A stretch of 7,818 nt of DNA from Propionibacteriales bacterium (GTDB taxonomy: Bacteria; Actinomycetota; Actinomycetes; Propionibacteriales; Propionibacteriaceae), in assembly GCA_030453285.1 (NCBI GenBank), contig JAKDKP010000085.1, positions 1-7,818 on the forward strand. The letters run 5' to 3'. The notes under the pieces were generated by a model that was given only the letters and a program-made list of their open reading frames with translations, did not search any database and was not told the DNA's origin. Below are positions 5,745 to 7,818 of the stretch, piece after piece; position 1 is the stretch's first letter, and the number at the start of each line of letters is the position of its first letter. The translations under genes were made by a program, and so were the position numbers.

Positions 5745-7207
5745 AGGAGCCTCGCTTTCCGTTTCGATTTGGTGGTCTCTCTGACCCTGGTGGCGCCCAC
5801 TCCCCAAGCGGCGAGGGTGACGGCCACCAGTGGGGTGATGTCGACGGCAGCGTTGCTGCGGTTCCAGCCCCACGCACCTTCGGTGCCGATATTGCGTTTG
5901 CGGGCTCCGGCGATCGCGGCCGCAAGCTGGGGCTGCCCGATGTGGACGAGCTGCATGTCCATCACGCCGTCGTAGATGCGCCCGCACGCGGCGCCCATGT
6001 CCGAGGAGCCGGTGACAGTGACACGGATGCCTTCACGGCGGAAGTCGTCGATGAGGGACGCGGCGGCCGAGCGGGCGTCCACCACCACGGTCGCGATCCG
6101 GTTCTTGGCGTGCAGGTTCTTCACGAACGCGGCGACCCACGCGATGCCTTGGCGGGTCTCGACAACCTCTACGTGGAGGCGTCCGTCAGCTCGGCGTCCG
6201 GCGAGACCGACCGTGGCCATCGTCCGTTCGGGGTTGATGTCGATGCCGAGGACGAGCTTCTCGATCGCCACCGAGTGTTCGTCGGCGCAGGACCCCCAGG
6301 CGTCAGTGCTGATCACCGAGGCGGCCGAGGTCTCGCCCCACATGCCGAGGCGCTCCCGGCTGAAGCCTTCATCGCTAAACGATCCGCGCTCTCCGGCGAC
6401 AACGTCCCACAGGAGGCGCCCGGTCAGCAGGGCCGGGTTGACCTGGCGCCACACGGTGCGGTCGTCGAGGTCTGCGCCGATCTCGGCGGACCATTCGTGC
6501 CAGCTCATCCGGTACGGCTCGGTCTGCAACGCCTCGGTCCTGACGCGGGTGAACACTTCGCCGTTGACCTTCGGGCCCGGCGGGGTGCCGGTGTAGATCC
6601 ACTGCGGGTTGCCCAGCGGGGCGCTCGAGCTGGTTGCCAGCAATGCTTCCTGGTCGTCGTCGGACATGTCCTGGGCTTCGTCGCAGACGATGACGTCGAC
6701 GGTGAAGCCTCGGCCCGACCCGGTCGACCGGGCGACAATTTCGATCGAGCCGCCATTCTTGAGGGTGATCGCTTCCTGGCCGTTGACGTTGCGGATTTCC
6801 TCCACAAGGGCGTTCAGCTCGGGAAACTTGGCGTCAGGGTCGTTCGCTCGCTTGCCGAAGAAGTGCTTCAAGCGCCGGAAGTGCTTCTGTGCGGTCTTCA
6901 CCTGGTGGGCAGTGTGGAGGATCTTCTCGCCCCGTCCGACGGTGCCGAACAGCTCGCGGATCTCCACGAGCGCGTTCTTGCCGTTTTGACGGGGGACGGA
7001 CAGTCCGCACGTCAACGAGGCCCACTTGCCGTCGACCTCGCGAAGCCAATCATCGAGGACGAGTTGCTGCCATGGGTCGGGCGTCAGGAGATAGCTGGCA
7101 GCGAATGCTGCGGCAATATCGCCATAGGTGGTGTTGTCACGGAGTGGCGCGATGTGCAGGCGGGGCGTCTGTGCCGGATCGCTGCTGGAGGCGTTGGGTG
7201 AATTCAT
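5741..7207 (-). CDS. terL: Terminase large subunit (ATPase and nuclease)
   Basis: A 488-aa DNA-packaging motor. The ATPase shows a variant Walker A 'SVPRQNGKN' (70-78, Lys77), Walker B 'VIVCDEAQ' with Asp176/Glu177 and a motif III-like 'YTGTPP' (205-210). The C-terminal RNase H-fold nuclease shows its three expected acidic residues: Asp323 in 'GIDIN', Asp377 in 'VVVDA' and Asp456 in 'AAVDI'. The end is basic (TKSKRKARLL). All key residues are present, so it should be active. The only plausible start is the ATG at 7207. It lies 71 nt inside the small terminase gene and has no convincing ribosome binding site, suggesting coupling to translation of the small subunit. The stop overlaps the portal GTG. 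The protein binds the portal during packaging and cuts the DNA concatemer. Confidence 0.96.
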   Translation of the reverse strand: MNSPNASSSDPAQTPRLHIAPLRDNTTYGDIAAAFAASYLLTPDPWQQLVLDDWLREVDGKWASLTCGLSVPRQNGKNALVEIRELFGTVGRGEKILHTAHQVKTAQKHFRRLKHFFGKRANDPDAKFPELNALVEEIRNVNGQEAITLKNGGSIEIVARSTGSGRGFTVDVIVCDEAQDMSDDDQEALLATSSSAPLGNPQWIYTGTPPGPKVNGEVFTRVRTEALQTEPYRMSWHEWSAEIGADLDDRTVWRQVNPALLTGRLLWDVVAGERGSFSDEGFSRERLGMWGETSAASVISTDAWGSCADEHSVAIEKLVLGIDINPERTMATVGLAGRRADGRLHVEVVETRQGIAWVAAFVKNLHAKNRIATVVVDARSAAASLIDDFRREGIRVTVTGSSDMGAACGRIYDGVMDMQLVHIGQPQLAAAIAGARKRNIGTEGAWGWNRSNAAVDITPLVAVTLAAWGVGATRVRETTKSKRKARLL

Positions 7208-7553
7208 CGAGCCCGGTGACCCCCTGTCGTGACGGCATTCCTTGGGTGGCCCGTTCGGCGTTGGCGATCAGGTCCCCGCGGGCTGCCGGAGTGAGGCCGA
7301 ATTCGGCACACCAACCCCGAAAGTCGCGGGCGGCGCGCTCTTCGACGCCCACCCAAGGGGCGGTGACGACGCCTTGACTGTTGCGGCCGAGTACGCCGCG
7401 CTCCTTGCGGAAGTCGACGGCCTCGCGCCAGCGGGCCCACGTCTCACACGCCATCTGCAGGGCTAGTTCGTCGCGAGCTACCACGCCGGCATGACTGATG
7501 AAGGTGTCCCACATCGCCGAGGCGTAGTCCGACAGATCGCTTGGCTTGGCCAT
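7137..7553 (-). CDS. terS: Terminase small subunit, P27-type
   Basis: I choose the ATG at 7553-7551, which shares one base with the upstream gene's stop (TGATG), giving 138 aa starting MAKPSDLSDYASAMWDTF. A GTG one codon earlier is possible. The layout matches P27-family small terminases: a helical N-terminus ('SAMWDTFISHAGVVARDELALQMACETWARWREAVDF'), a Gly-rich turn 'ERGVLGRNSQGVVTAPWV', a second helix 'EERAARDFRGWCAEFG' and the family signature 'FGLTPAARGDLI' (about 94-106). The protein recognises the phage packaging site and recruits the large subunit. The C-terminal 24 codons overlap the large-subunit gene in another frame and are a low-complexity Gln/Arg/Ala/Pro tail. The family assignment is by pattern. 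Confidence 0.88.
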   Translation of the reverse strand: MAKPSDLSDYASAMWDTFISHAGVVARDELALQMACETWARWREAVDFRKERGVLGRNSQGVVTAPWVGVEERAARDFRGWCAEFGLTPAARGDLIANAERATQGMPSRQGVTGLDEFTQRLQQRSGTDAPPAHRATP

Positions 7554-7741
7554 CACGCCACCGTGGAATCGCAGACCCGGTACGGCAGAGCGACTCTGCC
7601 GTGGAAGGCGCTCATGCGGCGCCGGGTGTCGTCGGAGATGGCGACCAGCGGGCGAGGTCGGCCAGGAATGCAGTCAAATTTGAAGCCGGCGAGCATCCGA
7701 TTCATCTGCCGCTGCAGGGCAAACATGCGCTCAACACTCAT
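7553..7741 (-). CDS. Small protein upstream of the terminases, function unknown
   Basis: A 62-aa basic protein starting MSVERMFALQRQMNRMLAG from the ATG at 7741-7739, which has GGAAGG 10 nt upstream. A TTG eight codons earlier (7765) is an alternative start with a weaker site. The N-terminal 18 residues form an amphipathic helix, followed by 'FKFDCIPGRPRPLVAISDDTRRRMSAFHGRVALPYRVC'. Two Cys are present but no zinc-binding pattern. I recognise no family. Its stop is coupled to the small terminase start, so it is part of the packaging transcript. A packaging accessory or HNH-associated role would be a guess from position only. Good coupling and a ribosome binding site support it being real. Confidence 0.6.
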   Translation of the reverse strand: MSVERMFALQRQMNRMLAGFKFDCIPGRPRPLVAISDDTRRRMSAFHGRVALPYRVCDSTVA

Positions 7742-7818
7742 GGTCTTGGCGCCTTCCGTGCGCAAGGGGCGGTTTCCGTGTGAGTCAGGGGGGTATTTCG
7801 CCTATGCCGCGAGGGGCG

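Noticed and set aside
5942..7201. A 419-codon plus-strand open frame opposite the large terminase gene.
   Set aside because: It is antisense to a gene with all expected motifs, its translation is the Val/Gly/Asp/Arg-rich type produced by the reverse of high-GC codons, and no family pattern is seen.
7738..7818. Possible 3' ends of an upstream minus-strand gene: one frame ends APRGIGEIPP at the TGA 7787-7785; another stays open to a TGA that overlaps the ATG at 7741.
   Set aside because: Only 10-26 codons are visible, the two frames compete, and neither has a recognisable motif, so no gene is called.

Overview
The window is one block of a tailed-phage (siphovirus-type) head and head-tail joining module. 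Every credible gene lies on the minus strand, so the module reads from right (7818) to left (1). High GC content, frequent GTG starts, 1-4 nt start/stop overlaps and the protein sequences (P27-type small terminase, short HK97-fold capsid with a separate scaffold, MuF-type minor head protein) point to a phage or prophage of a high-GC actinobacterium. The exact host cannot be read from the sequence. No integrase, repressor, lysis or host gene is visible, so phage versus prophage is undecided.

Layout in transcription order: a 62-aa protein of unknown function (7741-7553); small terminase (7553-7137); large terminase (7207-5741, overlapping the previous gene by 71 nt); SPP1 gp6-like portal (5744-4365); MuF-type minor head protein with a large C-terminal extension that looks like a nuclease toxin domain (4390-3092); a 212-nt gap holding an 80-nt tRNA-like cloverleaf with a Tyr-type GTA anticodon loop (3001-2922); scaffold (2879-2337); major capsid protein (2316-1384); a 63-aa protein (1384-1193); head-tail adaptor (1188-757); head-tail stopper (760-416); HK97 gp10-like protein (419-180); and the start of a tail terminator gene (183 to the left edge). 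The order portal, MuF, scaffold, capsid, adaptor, stopper, tail completion matches the SPP1-type plan.

The genes work together as follows. The terminases and portal package DNA. Scaffold, capsid and MuF protein build the procapsid. The adaptor, stopper, gp10-like protein and tail terminator seal the head and join it to the tail.

Two things stand out. The MuF protein appears to be a fusion with a CdiA-like PD-(D/E)XK (possibly tRNA-cleaving) domain after a Pro/Gly/Arg-rich linker, encoded by DNA of lower GC than the N-terminal part. Directly downstream, in the only sizeable gap of the module, sits the non-canonical tRNA-like structure. It carries the known bacterial tyrosine identity features but has an abnormally short D loop and an altered T loop.
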